From contig NZ_VTUY01000001.1 of assembly GCF_008364765.1 (NCBI RefSeq), positions 63,526 to 127,525 on the forward strand: 64,000 nt of DNA, in the 5' to 3' direction. A program made the position numbers and the translations under genes. This stretch comes from Bacillus sp. CH30_1T (GTDB taxonomy: Bacteria; Bacillota; Bacilli; Bacillales; Bacillaceae_B). Under the pieces are notes generated by a model. The model worked only from the letters and a program-made list of their open reading frames with translations. It was not told the origin of the DNA and searched no databases. Of the stretch, positions 51,939 to 59,894 are shown piece by piece (position 1 is the first letter of the stretch; each line of letters begins with the position of its first letter).

Positions 51939-52100
51939 AATATCACTCCTGGTTATAGCATGACCAATAGCTAAGCTCAAATCACTTTCGTTTGATTGTC
52001 ATTCTATTATACCATAAATATTGGAAATAATCAGGGGAACCACGGTTACAGGTACCGTGGCTCTCATACAAAATGTGGCCAAGGAACCTGTCCCCATGGC

Positions 52101-53096
52101 TCACAACAAATACTTCTTCAATCCTACCTTTACCTCATCACTCGCAAAAGCAGCCTCCACACTATTCATATAAATCTCCCTATAATCCTCATCACTCATC
52201 GCAAATTCATTCCAGACTAAATCACATTCCTTCGTCATCGTTGTATCCGATACCGTTCTGTTGTCTGTATTGATGGTGATTTTGATCCCGTCCCTGTGAA
52301 AATCGTATAATGGGTGATCACGGAATTGGTTTACGGCTTTCGTTTGAACATTACTCGTTGGGCAGATTTCAAGCACGATCTGTTTTTCCTTAACAATCTG
52401 ATAAGCTTCTGCACAGTCTGTAATATATACACCGTGTCCGATTCTTTCTGCCCCTAACCATTCAACAGCCTCGAGCACATTTCTTCCGATTCCCGTTTCA
52501 CCGGCGTGGATCGTGACTCTGTAGCCATATTCCCGGGCAAGTGCGATGGGTTCAATGAATTTCCCACAGAACCCTTCCTCTTCAGAAGCACATAAATCAA
52601 TCGCGACAACTCCTTTTCCAAGGAAGTTCTTACCCTGTTCGACGACCTCAAAGGCACTTTCCGCAGACATCGTTCTCATACAAGACAAAATGATACTCCC
52701 TTTAATATCAAATTGTCCTTCTGCCTCTTTCATCCCCTCTATCACACTTCCAATGATTTCTTCTACAGATAACCCCTTTCGTGTATGAAGTAATGGGGCA
52801 AACCGAACCTCCATATATTTCACATTTTCTTTTGCCGCATCTTCATAAAGCTCAAAGGTAATTCGCTTTAGATTTTCTTTTGACTGCATAACGGCATTAG
52901 GGATCGAGAATTTCTCTAAGTATTCATCCAATGATTCGCAGTCTAACGGGGCAATGAGCTCTTCTTTCATCTCTTCTATATCAAAGGAAGGGATATGGAT
53001 GCCCTCTCTCTTTGCGATATCAATAATCGTCTCGGGTCGGACACTTCCATCCAAATGGCAGTGCAGTTCAATTTTGGGCATAATAGAATAATTCAT
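52101..53096 (-). CDS. add: Adenosine deaminase
   Basis: A 331-residue amidohydrolase that converts adenosine to inosine and ammonia. Zinc ligands are H12 and H14 (KIELHCHLDGSVRP), the His of VTIHAGE and the Asp of NTDNRTVSDT. The catalytic Glu is in TIHAGE and the supporting His in AERIGHGVYI. ICPTSNVQTKAV is also typical. The proton-transfer and substrate residues all appear intact. AGGAGG precedes the ATG. The gene is monocistronic and sits behind an adenine-type purine riboswitch. Adenine deaminase members of the same superfamily are close, so adenine as an alternative substrate cannot be excluded. Confidence 0.9.
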   Translation of the reverse strand: MNYSIMPKIELHCHLDGSVRPETIIDIAKREGIHIPSFDIEEMKEELIAPLDCESLDEYLEKFSIPNAVMQSKENLKRITFELYEDAAKENVKYMEVRFAPLLHTRKGLSVEEIIGSVIEGMKEAEGQFDIKGSIILSCMRTMSAESAFEVVEQGKNFLGKGVVAIDLCASEEEGFCGKFIEPIALAREYGYRVTIHAGETGIGRNVLEAVEWLGAERIGHGVYITDCAEAYQIVKEKQIVLEICPTSNVQTKAVNQFRDHPLYDFHRDGIKITINTDNRTVSDTTMTKECDLVWNEFAMSDEDYREIYMNSVEAAFASDEVKVGLKKYLL

Positions 53097-53121
53097 TGTT
53101 GTACCTCCTCAATTTTTCAAT

Positions 53122-53230
53122 AAAAAAATCCTGATTACGAAGAAAATACAAATAAAAGTATCTTCTTCGTAATCAGGATTTATTGGTTCCTGGTAGAGAC
53201 CTCCAAACCATATTATTGGAGTTATACGAA
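53122..53230 (-). ncRNA. Adenine-type purine riboswitch with overlapping terminator (ON switch)
   Basis: On the minus strand P1 TTCGTA/TACGAA encloses TAACTCCAATAATATGGTTT (P2, L2), GGAGGTCTCTACCAGGAACC (J2/3, P3) and ATAAATCCTGATTA. The core matches purine aptamers almost base for base. The specificity base is U (GATTA rather than GACTA), as in the adenine riboswitch of pbuE. The 3' side of P3/P1 (AATCCTGATTACGAAGAA) is also the 5' arm of a long terminator ending ATTTTTTT at 53122-53128, so ligand binding should prevent termination and turn add on. Confidence 0.92.
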
Positions 53231-53263
53231 TGTGTGAATCGTATTAGGTTTTTTATTACGATA

Positions 53264-53286
53264 ATAAAATTTTTATTCGTTGTCAA
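53264..53286 (-). promoter_or_regulatory. Promoter of the riboswitch-add transcript
   Basis: TTGACA on the minus strand at 53286-53281, followed after 17 bases by TATCGT (weak -10), ahead of the aptamer. Confidence 0.5.
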
Positions 53287-53300
53287 GGGGAAGCATTGGG

Positions 53301-53367
53301 GGGAAGCGCTGGGACGGTTCTCGTGCTTCCTTTCAGGTCAGGACGCAGCAGCAGAACCGTCCCCATG
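53301..53367. repeat. GGACGGTTCT-type palindromic repeat running into a coding region
   Basis: GGGACGGTTCTCGTGCTTCC and GCAGCAGCAGAACCGTCCCC form a long imperfect stem. The right arm encodes the last codons of the histidine kinase (HGDGSAAAS). Confidence 0.65.
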
Positions 53368-54726
53368 ATCCGCAAACCTCACCACAAACCGGCAACCGTC
53401 ATCATAAGTTCCATCCAATTCAATGGATCCACCACTTTGCTCGATAATTTTCTTCGCAATAGCAAGTCCCAGCCCCGTTCCCCCGGTCTCACCATTCCTG
53501 GATTCATCCATCCGCACAAACGGTTCGAATATCTTGTCATGGAAGTCGGCGGGTATCCCTATTCCCCGATCCTCAATGATCATCACGGCCTGATTCTGTT
53601 TCTCCTTTAGTGAAATGAACAGATATCCATCACTGTACGCCATCCCATTATGGATAATGTTCGTAATCGCCCTCTCAAGCTTTGAAGGATCGAATTTCAC
53701 CATCAGAGTTTCCTCCGTAATATCCAGATGATACTCCATCCCTTTCTCTTCGAACTCTTCTACATAAGAAGACAGCATGGTACGGAGCCATTCGCCCATA
53801 TCATATTCCTTAAGCGAAACCGAGTCCCTGTCTATATCCATATGCGACAGGTCGAACAGGTCATGGATGAGCCGGTTTGCTCTCTTGCTGTTTGACACGA
53901 TGATATCGGTATATTTCTTCTGATCTGCTCGACTCAGATTCGTCAATCTGGTCAACGTTTCAGCGTACCCCTGTATATTGGTCAATGGTGTTTTCAGATC
54001 GTGAGAAATATCCAGGATCAGCTGTTTTCTCAAATTTTCAGACCTTTCCTTCAATGCGATTTCCGTGCCGATCTTCTGTGCCATTTGGTTAATGTTATGT
54101 TTCAACTGGTTCAATTCTTGATTCGCCTCGAACTCGATTTTCTCTCCATAGTTTCCTGTTGAAATCGAATCGATCCCCTTCAGAAGCTTCTGAATCGGCT
54201 GAATGAGCTGGACGGATGTTCTCTTCACATACCAATACAGGATGACGATCAAGCACACCATGAAAAAGAAGATGGTGAAGAAGAACACATCATCCAATTG
54301 GAAATAGTCATCTGCGGGAAAATAGAGTAATAGATACTCTTCACCCTGTTCAGGTATATATAAATCCGTATCATACGTATCGGTATTCTTCAGAAATTCA
54401 TTCAATCCATAGTTAAACCCGATCTTGTGAGGGCTATTGAATTGATCGATCACCTTATAATCGGGACTGACGATTTCAAGGTAGGCATGATCCGGCAGCT
54501 CATTCTTCTTGAATGCCGCTTTCATCCCCAGTTTCTTCGCATCTTCATACGTCCCTTTAAGGAATTCCTGATCCAAGTCCTCATACACGGTCTCGACATA
54601 CACAAAGTTTGCCACCAGGGTGAACGTCCCTACTCCGAGTAGAATGATAAACAATAAAGCATAGTTTATAAAAAACTGTTTGGTGATAGATATGGGCTTT
54701 TTAAGGAGGATTGGATTAGTCTTCAT
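53338..54726 (-). CDS. Sensor histidine kinase of a two-component system
   Basis: A 462-residue membrane kinase. Helices at ~17-42 and ~148-168 bracket an extracellular domain of ~105 residues. A HAMP domain follows (~170-225), then HisKA ILDISHDLKTPLTNIQGYAETL (H242) and an ATPase domain with NIIHNGMAYSDG, EDRGIGIP, FVRMDESRNGETGGTGLGL. It resembles the PhoR/BaeS-like group. The start overlaps the response regulator by 11 bases. The final residues HGDGSAAAS are encoded by a dispersed palindromic repeat, so the original C-terminus was probably replaced by a few residues. The stimulus is unknown. Confidence 0.9.
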   Translation of the reverse strand: MKTNPILLKKPISITKQFFINYALLFIILLGVGTFTLVANFVYVETVYEDLDQEFLKGTYEDAKKLGMKAAFKKNELPDHAYLEIVSPDYKVIDQFNSPHKIGFNYGLNEFLKNTDTYDTDLYIPEQGEEYLLLYFPADDYFQLDDVFFFTIFFFMVCLIVILYWYVKRTSVQLIQPIQKLLKGIDSISTGNYGEKIEFEANQELNQLKHNINQMAQKIGTEIALKERSENLRKQLILDISHDLKTPLTNIQGYAETLTRLTNLSRADQKKYTDIIVSNSKRANRLIHDLFDLSHMDIDRDSVSLKEYDMGEWLRTMLSSYVEEFEEKGMEYHLDITEETLMVKFDPSKLERAITNIIHNGMAYSDGYLFISLKEKQNQAVMIIEDRGIGIPADFHDKIFEPFVRMDESRNGETGGTGLGLAIAKKIIEQSGGSIELDGTYDDGCRFVVRFADHGDGSAAAS

Positions 54727-55411
54727 GGTCCTCCATCCGATAACCGAGTCCTTTGACTGTCGTGATATAGTTCGGGGATTTAGGATCTAATTCAATTTGT
54801 TCTCTGATTCGACTGATATGAACCATGATCGTATTGCTGTCACCGATGTAGTCCGTATTCCATACGAGCTCATACAATTGAGCCTTCGTATACAACCGGT
54901 TCACATTTTTCATGAAAATCGATACCAACTTCGTCTCCTTCGGGGTCAATAAGAGCCGCTCCCCATCCTTCGTCACCGTCTGATTGATGGGGTCATATTC
55001 CAGGGATCCGTTGCGAATGACCCCTTCTTCCTCCACCACACTATAATCCGTATACCTTCGAATCTGGGCATTCACTCTCGATACGAGCTCAACCATACTG
55101 AAGGGCTTCACGACATAATCATCTGCCCCCAGCCCAAATCCCAACACTTTGTCTGCATCATCCGCCCTCGCTGTCAGCAGCATGATCGGAACCTTGCACC
55201 GTTTCCGAACTTCCTTGATCACCTGAAAGCCGTCCACTTTCGGCATCATCAAGTCCAGGATGAGAAGGCTCGGTCGCTTCTCCCTGCACTTACGGATCAC
55301 TTCATCCCCATCATAACTCTGCTCTACACGATACCCTTCATTCCGCAAATGAAGGCTGATCAATTGGTTAATTTCCACATCATCTTCTGCTATATAAATC
55401 AACTCTGCCAT
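54716..55411 (-). CDS. OmpR-family response regulator
   Basis: A 231-residue regulator. The receiver domain has acidic pocket EDD (9-11), phosphoacceptor D53 (LILDLMMP), T/A in LLTARAD and K in DDYVVKPFSMVEL. The winged-helix effector domain is in the C-terminal half (LLLTPKETKLVSIFMKNVNRLYTKAQLYELVWNTDYIGDSNTIMVHISRIREQIELDPKSPNYITTVKGLGYRM). It is the first gene of an operon with the kinase. Direct repeats TTAAGG at 11-12-bp intervals lie 75-115 bp upstream and are candidate binding sites. Confidence 0.93.
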   Translation of the reverse strand: MAELIYIAEDDVEINQLISLHLRNEGYRVEQSYDGDEVIRKCREKRPSLLILDLMMPKVDGFQVIKEVRKRCKVPIMLLTARADDADKVLGFGLGADDYVVKPFSMVELVSRVNAQIRRYTDYSVVEEEGVIRNGSLEYDPINQTVTKDGERLLLTPKETKLVSIFMKNVNRLYTKAQLYELVWNTDYIGDSNTIMVHISRIREQIELDPKSPNYITTVKGLGYRMEDHED

Positions 55412-55484
55412 ACCCTTACTCCCAGTCTTGTAAAATCAAATTTTCATCCTATTTTACCATGAAATTGGCAGCGTTTTTTGAGAT

Positions 55485-55524
55485 TTATGGTTAATTTAAG
55501 GTTGCTTTAAGGTTGGGGTTAAGG
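55485..55524. promoter_or_regulatory. 11-bp-phased TTAAGG direct repeats (OmpR-type sites)
   Basis: TTATGG at 55485 and TTAAGG at 55496, 55507 and 55519, followed on the plus strand by a -10-like TACAAT at 55533-55538. The site lies between the divergent response regulator and the gene at 55598. Confidence 0.55.
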
Positions 55525-55597
55525 AAGTCGTGTACAATGAATTAGTTAATGGTCCTTGAAAACTGGCCATTTTAAATAAAGGAATAATTGGTGGGTA

Positions 55598-56041
55598 ATG
55601 AACATGACAAACAAACTAAATGAGTTCATCATAAAAGGACATTTTGAAGAAGCAAAAGAAATGACGAATGAACTTTCCTATTCAGAACTTGATGGAGAAC
55701 TGATGGAAATGGCCTTCAAGGATTCAAGTATAACGAATTACGCATTCATTATGAGTTTACTAGTCGAAGAGGAAAACGTTGAGTTACATGAGATGGCGTT
55801 TAGATTGATGGTGATTCCACTAAGTTACCTGGACGGTGCTTATTACGCTGCCCTTTATCATGCAAGGCGATGTGTAGAGTTAACCGATCGACAAGATATC
55901 AGGTATTTATCCAATCTGTTATTTTTGCATCATATCCCCGATAAAGTAGTCAGTGAAGAGGAAGCATATGATACGGCGAGAAGGATGCTGTCATTAGATC
56001 CTGATTATGTACTTGCTAAGGAATTTTTGAAGAAACGTTGA
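55598..56041 (+). CDS. Hypothetical helical-repeat protein
   Basis: A 147-residue all-helical cytosolic protein: MNMTNKLNEFIIKGHFEEAK, YAFIMSLLVEEENVELHEMAFRLM, GAYYAALYHARRCVELTDRQ, EEAYDTARRMLSLDPDYVLAKEFLKK. The last segment has TPR spacing. No catalytic motif is visible. It is divergent from the response regulator, and the TTAAGG repeats with a -10 box in between suggest control by that regulator. GGTGGGT precedes the ATG. Confidence 0.65.
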   Translation: MNMTNKLNEFIIKGHFEEAKEMTNELSYSELDGELMEMAFKDSSITNYAFIMSLLVEEENVELHEMAFRLMVIPLSYLDGAYYAALYHARRCVELTDRQDIRYLSNLLFLHHIPDKVVSEEEAYDTARRMLSLDPDYVLAKEFLKKR

Positions 56042-56056
56042 GATGGAATTGAAAGA

Positions 56057-56091
56057 GGGACGGACCTCGCTAAAGTAGGAGGTCCGTCCTT
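56057..56091. terminator. Bidirectional terminator
   Basis: GGACGGACCTC/GAGGTCCGTCC stem between convergent genes, ending in TTAATTTCTTT. Confidence 0.75.
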
Positions 56092-56098
56092 AATTTCT

Positions 56099-56614
56099 TT
56101 ATTTCAACTTCTGAAGGGCTTCCTCCAAGCGGTCCCACGTTTCGGAGATGCCTTCTATCACACCCATGTCAGTAACGGTCTTGAGAGACTCTGCCGAATC
56201 ATATTCAGCACGGTTGATCAGCTTCGTCCTGCCACCCAAATCGATGAATTCCAATGTATTAGTAGTCGATGGCATGTCTTCATTCGTATTGCCTTCCGGA
56301 TCTGAGAAGGAATCGACGTAGATGATCTTCTCCGGCTCGATGATCTCCTTGTAAACCCCTTTTCCCCAAGATTCCATTCCGAAGTATTCTCCTTGATTTT
56401 GATCAGCGCACTTCATGCAGAAGTGCCACACACCTCCTGGACGGAAATCCACGTTACATACCGGAAGCTCCCAGCCTCTTGGTCCCCACCACTGTTTGAG
56501 ATGTTCAGAGTCTTTAAACATAGTAAACACTAGCTCACGCGGCGCATCAAAATCTCGCTCAAGCACAAGTACCCGATCATTCTCCACCCTTGAAGTCAAC
56601 GTATTGCTGGTCAT
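56099..56614 (-). CDS. SRPBCC (AHSA1-like) domain protein
   Basis: A 171-residue START/Bet v1-fold protein: VLVLERDFDAPRELVFTMFKDSEHLKQWWGPRGWELPVCNVDFRPGGVWHFCMKC is the typical AHSA1-type opening. GVYKEIIEPEKIIYVDSFSDPEGN and a C-terminal helix GISETWDRLEEALQKL follow. Such proteins bind hydrophobic ligands or act with ArsR regulators in stress responses. No regulator is adjacent here. The ATG lies ten bases after GGGAGG. Confidence 0.88.
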   Translation of the reverse strand: MTSNTLTSRVENDRVLVLERDFDAPRELVFTMFKDSEHLKQWWGPRGWELPVCNVDFRPGGVWHFCMKCADQNQGEYFGMESWGKGVYKEIIEPEKIIYVDSFSDPEGNTNEDMPSTTNTLEFIDLGGRTKLINRAEYDSAESLKTVTDMGVIEGISETWDRLEEALQKLK

Positions 56615-56639
56615 TTCATTTCCTCCCGAACATTAGAGT

Positions 56640-56836
56640 ATTTTGATTCGAATCACATCATAAAACGGTATTTCGTTTGTACGGCGAAAAACTTGGACAC
56701 TGCAAATATACCCTATGATGAAAAATACCCAAGGATCACCCATTGCGATAGAGAATACATGACACATGTCAAATCAATAGCCGACATGATATCTGGAAAA
56801 GAACCTAAAAGCAAGAATGGGATCAACAGCCTGTAA
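56640..56836 (+). other. Open frame without start, possible gene fragment
   Basis: The frame KRYFVCTAKNLDTANIPYDE, KYPRITHCDREYMTHVKSIA, DMISGKEPKSKNGINSL has protein-like composition but no start codon or ribosome binding site. It may be the end of a lost gene. Not recognised. Confidence 0.25.
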
Positions 56837-56930
56837 GAAACCAGTATCCGCTTGTACTATTCTTCAAAGATTCCTTATTTCCTTCTTTGGTTTTGAGATT
56901 CTTGATGAGTTTCTATTTTCAACAGAAGTG

Positions 56931-57001
56931 AGGAAGCACTGGGACGGTTCTGGTGCTTCTTTTCACCTTAAGAGGAAGCACCAGAACCGTCCCCATGCTT
57001 C
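56931..57001. repeat. Long palindromic repeat (GGAAGCA...GGACGGTTCT type)
   Basis: GGAAGCACTGGGACGGTTCT followed by GGTGCTTC; complementary GAAGCACC and AGAACCGTCCCCATGCTTCC. A ~28-bp stem with a short loop. It is related to the repeat at 53301-53367. Confidence 0.8.
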
Positions 57002-57007
57002 CCATTT

Positions 57008-57034
57008 TGTCACAGAATCATTCACTTATCCGTT
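57008..57034 (+). promoter_or_regulatory. ECF41-type promoter
   Basis: TGTCACA (57008-57014), 16-base spacer, CGTT (57031-57034). The known target of ECF41 sigma factors is TGTCACA-N16-CGTC; only the last base differs. It drives the oxidoreductase gene and the ECF41 gene itself. Confidence 0.75.
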
Positions 57035-57066
57035 ATATCAGTAAATAACCGAAAAGGATGATGAAG

Positions 57067-58353
57067 ATGGTAAAATATGAAGTGGCCATTGTAGGTGGAG
57101 GAATCGCTGGATTAACGGCTGCCGTCTATGCAGCAAAAGCAGGAAAACGAACCCTTGTATTGGAACAGCAAAAGCGATTTGGAGGCAGAGCCATCACCAA
57201 TAAAAAGCAGGGGGTATATTTCAACTTGGGCAGTCATGCACTGTATAAAGGGGAAGCGTATGAAGCTTTCCGCGAACTCGGGTTACGACTTGAGGGAAGC
57301 TCACCCTCTATTAACGCTCACGGGATGTGGAAAGAACAAATCGTCCCTTTACCAACGAACACCTCCTCTTTTTTTCAAACGCCGCTCCTAAGTTGGGCAG
57401 GAAAGGTCGAATTGGCAAAATGGTTCATTAAATTAGGAAAAATGGATACAAGTGCTTGGGACCAAATCAGTATCCGGGATTGGATTGAAACTCAATTGCA
57501 TGATCCCATGTTGCGCAACGTGTTCTATTCACTGCTTCGAACATCCACTTATGTTCTTGCACCTGAATTACACGCTGCCGGTCCTGCCTTAAAGCAACTG
57601 CAGCGTTCTCTTCAAGGGGTCCTGTATCTCGATAAAGGATGGGGGACACTTGTAGAAGAACTGCGTGAACTTGCTGTCCAACTGGGAGTGGAACTGGTTA
57701 GTGATCGTAAGGTGGGGGTAATCGAACATCAAGATCAAAAAGTACACTCGATTTTATGTCAAGATGGTACTAGAATAGAAGCATTGAATGTCATACTAAC
57801 TACGCCACCCTCTATTTCTCACAAGCTAGTTCCTCATGCAGATCAAACCGCCCTTCACACGTGGCACAATCAATCGATTCCTGTTACGGTTGCCTGTCTG
57901 GATGTTGGTTTGCGCCAGCTGCCTAAGCCAAGGCACCAATTCATCTATGGATTGGATCAGTCCATTTTCCTTACCAACCAATCACGGGAGGGTAAACCAA
58001 GGCCAGCTATCTTGAGTGATGATGGGACACAACTGATATCGCTTTTTAAATATCAAGGGCCGCAACCAGATGCAGCAAAGGATGAGGCTGAGTTGGAACA
58101 AATGTTAGATGTGGTTCAACCCGGTTGGCGGAATGAATTAGTGATAAGACAGTTCCTACCGAAAATGACGGTAGTCCACGATTTTCCTCATATGAAAAGA
58201 ACGGAAGATCCTGGCCCTGCAGTCCCTGAAATTGAGGGGCTTTATGTTGCTGGTGACTGGGCTTCACATGGCGAGCTTCTCGTTGATGCATCCGTAGCTA
58301 GCGCTAAGCGAGCCATTTCACATTTACTAAACACTAGAGAGGAAATCAAATGA
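57067..58353 (+). CDS. FAD-dependent oxidoreductase (phytoene-desaturase/amine-oxidase-like)
   Basis: A ~428-residue flavoprotein. The N-terminal dinucleotide fold is YEVAIVGGGIAGLTAAVYAAKAGKRTLVLEQQKRFGGRAIT, with the GG(R) motif of the amine oxidase/phytoene desaturase group. The C-terminal FAD motif is GLYVAGDWASHGELLVDASVASAKRAI. The middle is variable and carries the unknown substrate site. The ATG at 57067 has AAAAGG about nine bases upstream; tandem ATGs at 57058 and 57061 are closer. The stop overlaps the start of the ECF41 gene (ATGA), so both are made together. Oxidoreductases are one of the standard partner classes of ECF41 factors. Confidence 0.88.
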   Translation: MVKYEVAIVGGGIAGLTAAVYAAKAGKRTLVLEQQKRFGGRAITNKKQGVYFNLGSHALYKGEAYEAFRELGLRLEGSSPSINAHGMWKEQIVPLPTNTSSFFQTPLLSWAGKVELAKWFIKLGKMDTSAWDQISIRDWIETQLHDPMLRNVFYSLLRTSTYVLAPELHAAGPALKQLQRSLQGVLYLDKGWGTLVEELRELAVQLGVELVSDRKVGVIEHQDQKVHSILCQDGTRIEALNVILTTPPSISHKLVPHADQTALHTWHNQSIPVTVACLDVGLRQLPKPRHQFIYGLDQSIFLTNQSREGKPRPAILSDDGTQLISLFKYQGPQPDAAKDEAELEQMLDVVQPGWRNELVIRQFLPKMTVVHDFPHMKRTEDPGPAVPEIEGLYVAGDWASHGELLVDASVASAKRAISHLLNTREEIK

Positions 58354-59219
58354 TGAGTATGGAAGGACTTTATCAAACCTATCAACCTTTGCTTTTTTCA
58401 TTAGCCTACCGTATGTTAGGCAGCGTGATGGATTCAGAGGATATTGTCCAAGAAGCGTTTATTACCTTTGACCAGCTTCCCAACCGCGAACAAATTGAAA
58501 ACAAAAAAGCGTATCTATGTAAGATCGTAACCAATCGCTGTCTGGATCTAATACGGTCATCCGCCAAGAAACGTGAGGTATATGTCGGACCGTGGCTTCC
58601 GGAACCATTGCTTGAAGGAGAGAATTCACCTAACGATCCTACCCATGCCTTCCTTCAACAAGAATCCATCTCTACAGCCTATTTACTATTATTACAACAG
58701 CTAAACGCGATAGAACGAGCCGTCTTTTTGCTTCGAGAAGTTTTTCAATACGCTTATGATGATATCGCTGAGATTCTTGGAAAAAGCAATGCGAACTGCC
58801 GGCAAATTTTCCACCGTGCGAAAAAAAGCATGGAGTACGACCTTAAGAAACAGCCTTCGATTTCCATAGCCGAATCTACAGTCAAAGAGTTTGTACAGTC
58901 CATCTTAAATGGAAACGTAAATCAATTATTGGACCTTGTCAGCGAAGATGTCGCTATGTACTCGGATGGCGGCGGCAAAGTAAAAGCTGCACAAGTTCCT
59001 ATTTTCGGTGCTAACAGAGTCGTTCAATTGCTCCAAAACCTAATGAAACTGTATGCAGGCAAGTTCACTATCAACTATACATCTGTCAACAGTCTACCAG
59101 GACTGATATTAACAATTGATGACCACTTACAATATGTGTACTCCTTTACCTTCAGTGGCAATCAAATACAGACGATCTATACGGTTGCTAATCCGGATAA
59201 ACTGCGACATTTGCAATAG
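58350..59219 (+). CDS. ECF41-family sigma factor (SigJ-like) with SnoaL-like C-terminus
   Basis: A 289-residue sigma factor. Region 2 is LFSLAYRMLGSVMDSEDIVQEAFITF and region 4 LNAIERAVFLLREVFQYAYDDIAEILGKSNANCRQIFHRAKK. A ~110-residue SnoaL-like extension follows. Three ECF41 hallmarks are present: WLPEPL in the linker, DGGGK in the extension and NPDKL near the C-terminus. In this group the fused C-terminal domain replaces a separate anti-sigma factor and adjusts activity, presumably by binding a ligand. The gene is translationally coupled to the upstream oxidoreductase, and an ECF41-type promoter precedes the pair. Confidence 0.93.
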   Translation: MMSMEGLYQTYQPLLFSLAYRMLGSVMDSEDIVQEAFITFDQLPNREQIENKKAYLCKIVTNRCLDLIRSSAKKREVYVGPWLPEPLLEGENSPNDPTHAFLQQESISTAYLLLLQQLNAIERAVFLLREVFQYAYDDIAEILGKSNANCRQIFHRAKKSMEYDLKKQPSISIAESTVKEFVQSILNGNVNQLLDLVSEDVAMYSDGGGKVKAAQVPIFGANRVVQLLQNLMKLYAGKFTINYTSVNSLPGLILTIDDHLQYVYSFTFSGNQIQTIYTVANPDKLRHLQ

Positions 59220-59280
59220 ATTGCAGTTCTCTTTAGAAATAGCAACGCATACAAATCCCCTTTTAATACAATAAAAAACG

Positions 59281-59330
59281 GTGCCTGCCCCCCCAACCGC
59301 TAAAGCTTTACCGTACCGGGGGCGGGCACC
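59281..59330. repeat. Palindromic intergenic repeat (GTGCCTGCCCCC type)
   Basis: GTGCCTGCCCCCCCAACCGC and CGTACCGGGGGCGGGCAC pair around TAAAGCTTTA. Same family as 25281-25332 and 51627-51673; it may also end the ECF41 transcript. Confidence 0.75.
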
Positions 59331-59346
59331 AATATGAGACTTCTCT

Positions 59347-59439
59347 TTAGTTATGACCTCTACCTTTTTTTCTAAATCTAGAAATGAAATATACTACTAA
59401 AACTATGAAACCAACTAGAATGATTGTTCCATAAAACAT
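59347..59439 (-). CDS. 30-residue single-helix membrane peptide
   Basis: MFYGTIILVGFIVLVVYFIS followed by RFRKKGRGHN: one membrane helix and a basic tail. AAAGG lies 11 bases before the ATG. Very small but with the charge pattern of real single-helix proteins. Confidence 0.5.
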   Translation of the reverse strand: MFYGTIILVGFIVLVVYFISRFRKKGRGHN

Positions 59440-59541
59440 GTCATTCACAACCTTTCTCTTCCTACCTTCATTTTTTAAATCCTTAGTTTGAGGAACAATT
59501 GAATATGGCATATGTCATGCCATAGATCTTTCAATCTTCAC

Positions 59542-59739
59542 CTATTTCCTCATAATAAAGCTAAAGATGATACTCGTAAGGATATAATAGATTCCTATGA
59601 TCGATAACGCATCTGTTATCACGGTCCATAGTCCATTTCCTTTTATCACAAACCCCCATAACAACAAGCTCGTGATGAATATGAGTGGGAATACAAGAAA
59701 GTATCCGAGGAAGTATAGTTGCTCTTTTTGTTTCTCCAT
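59542..59739 (-). CDS. Small membrane protein
   Basis: A ~65-residue protein, MEKQKEQLYFLGYFLVFPLI, FITSLLLWGFVIKGNGLWTV, ITDALSIIGIYYILTSIIFS, FIMRK, with two or three membrane helices. Four tandem ATGs follow AAGG; the last (59739) has normal spacing. Its upstream region contains the TTAAGG repeats at 59846-59873, so it or the RNA there may answer to the two-component system at 53-55 kb. Function unknown. Confidence 0.6.
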   Translation of the reverse strand: MEKQKEQLYFLGYFLVFPLIFITSLLLWGFVIKGNGLWTVITDALSIIGIYYILTSIIFSFIMRK

Positions 59740-59845
59740 CATCATCATCCTTATCTAGGTAATGGATTTCTTACACTTTGTCTGTGTAATATGGAATGTT
59801 TGAAGGTTCATAGATAGAGGATACAATATTTCCCTTATAGGAAAC

Positions 59846-59873
59846 TTAAGGGAAGGTTAAGGGAAGCTTAAAT
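59846..59873. promoter_or_regulatory. 11-bp-phased TTAAGG repeats (second site)
   Basis: TTAAGG at 59846 and 59857 and TTAAAT at 59868, exactly 11 bp apart. A -10-like TATGTA at 59883-59888 follows at nearly the same distance as in the 55.5-kb site. Confidence 0.5.
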
Positions 59874-59894
59874 TGGTTTTTCTATGTAGGCAGA

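Noticed and set aside
53122..53230. Guanine riboswitch (xpt type)
   Set aside because: The base that pairs with the ligand is U (GATTA), not C, so adenine specificity is expected.
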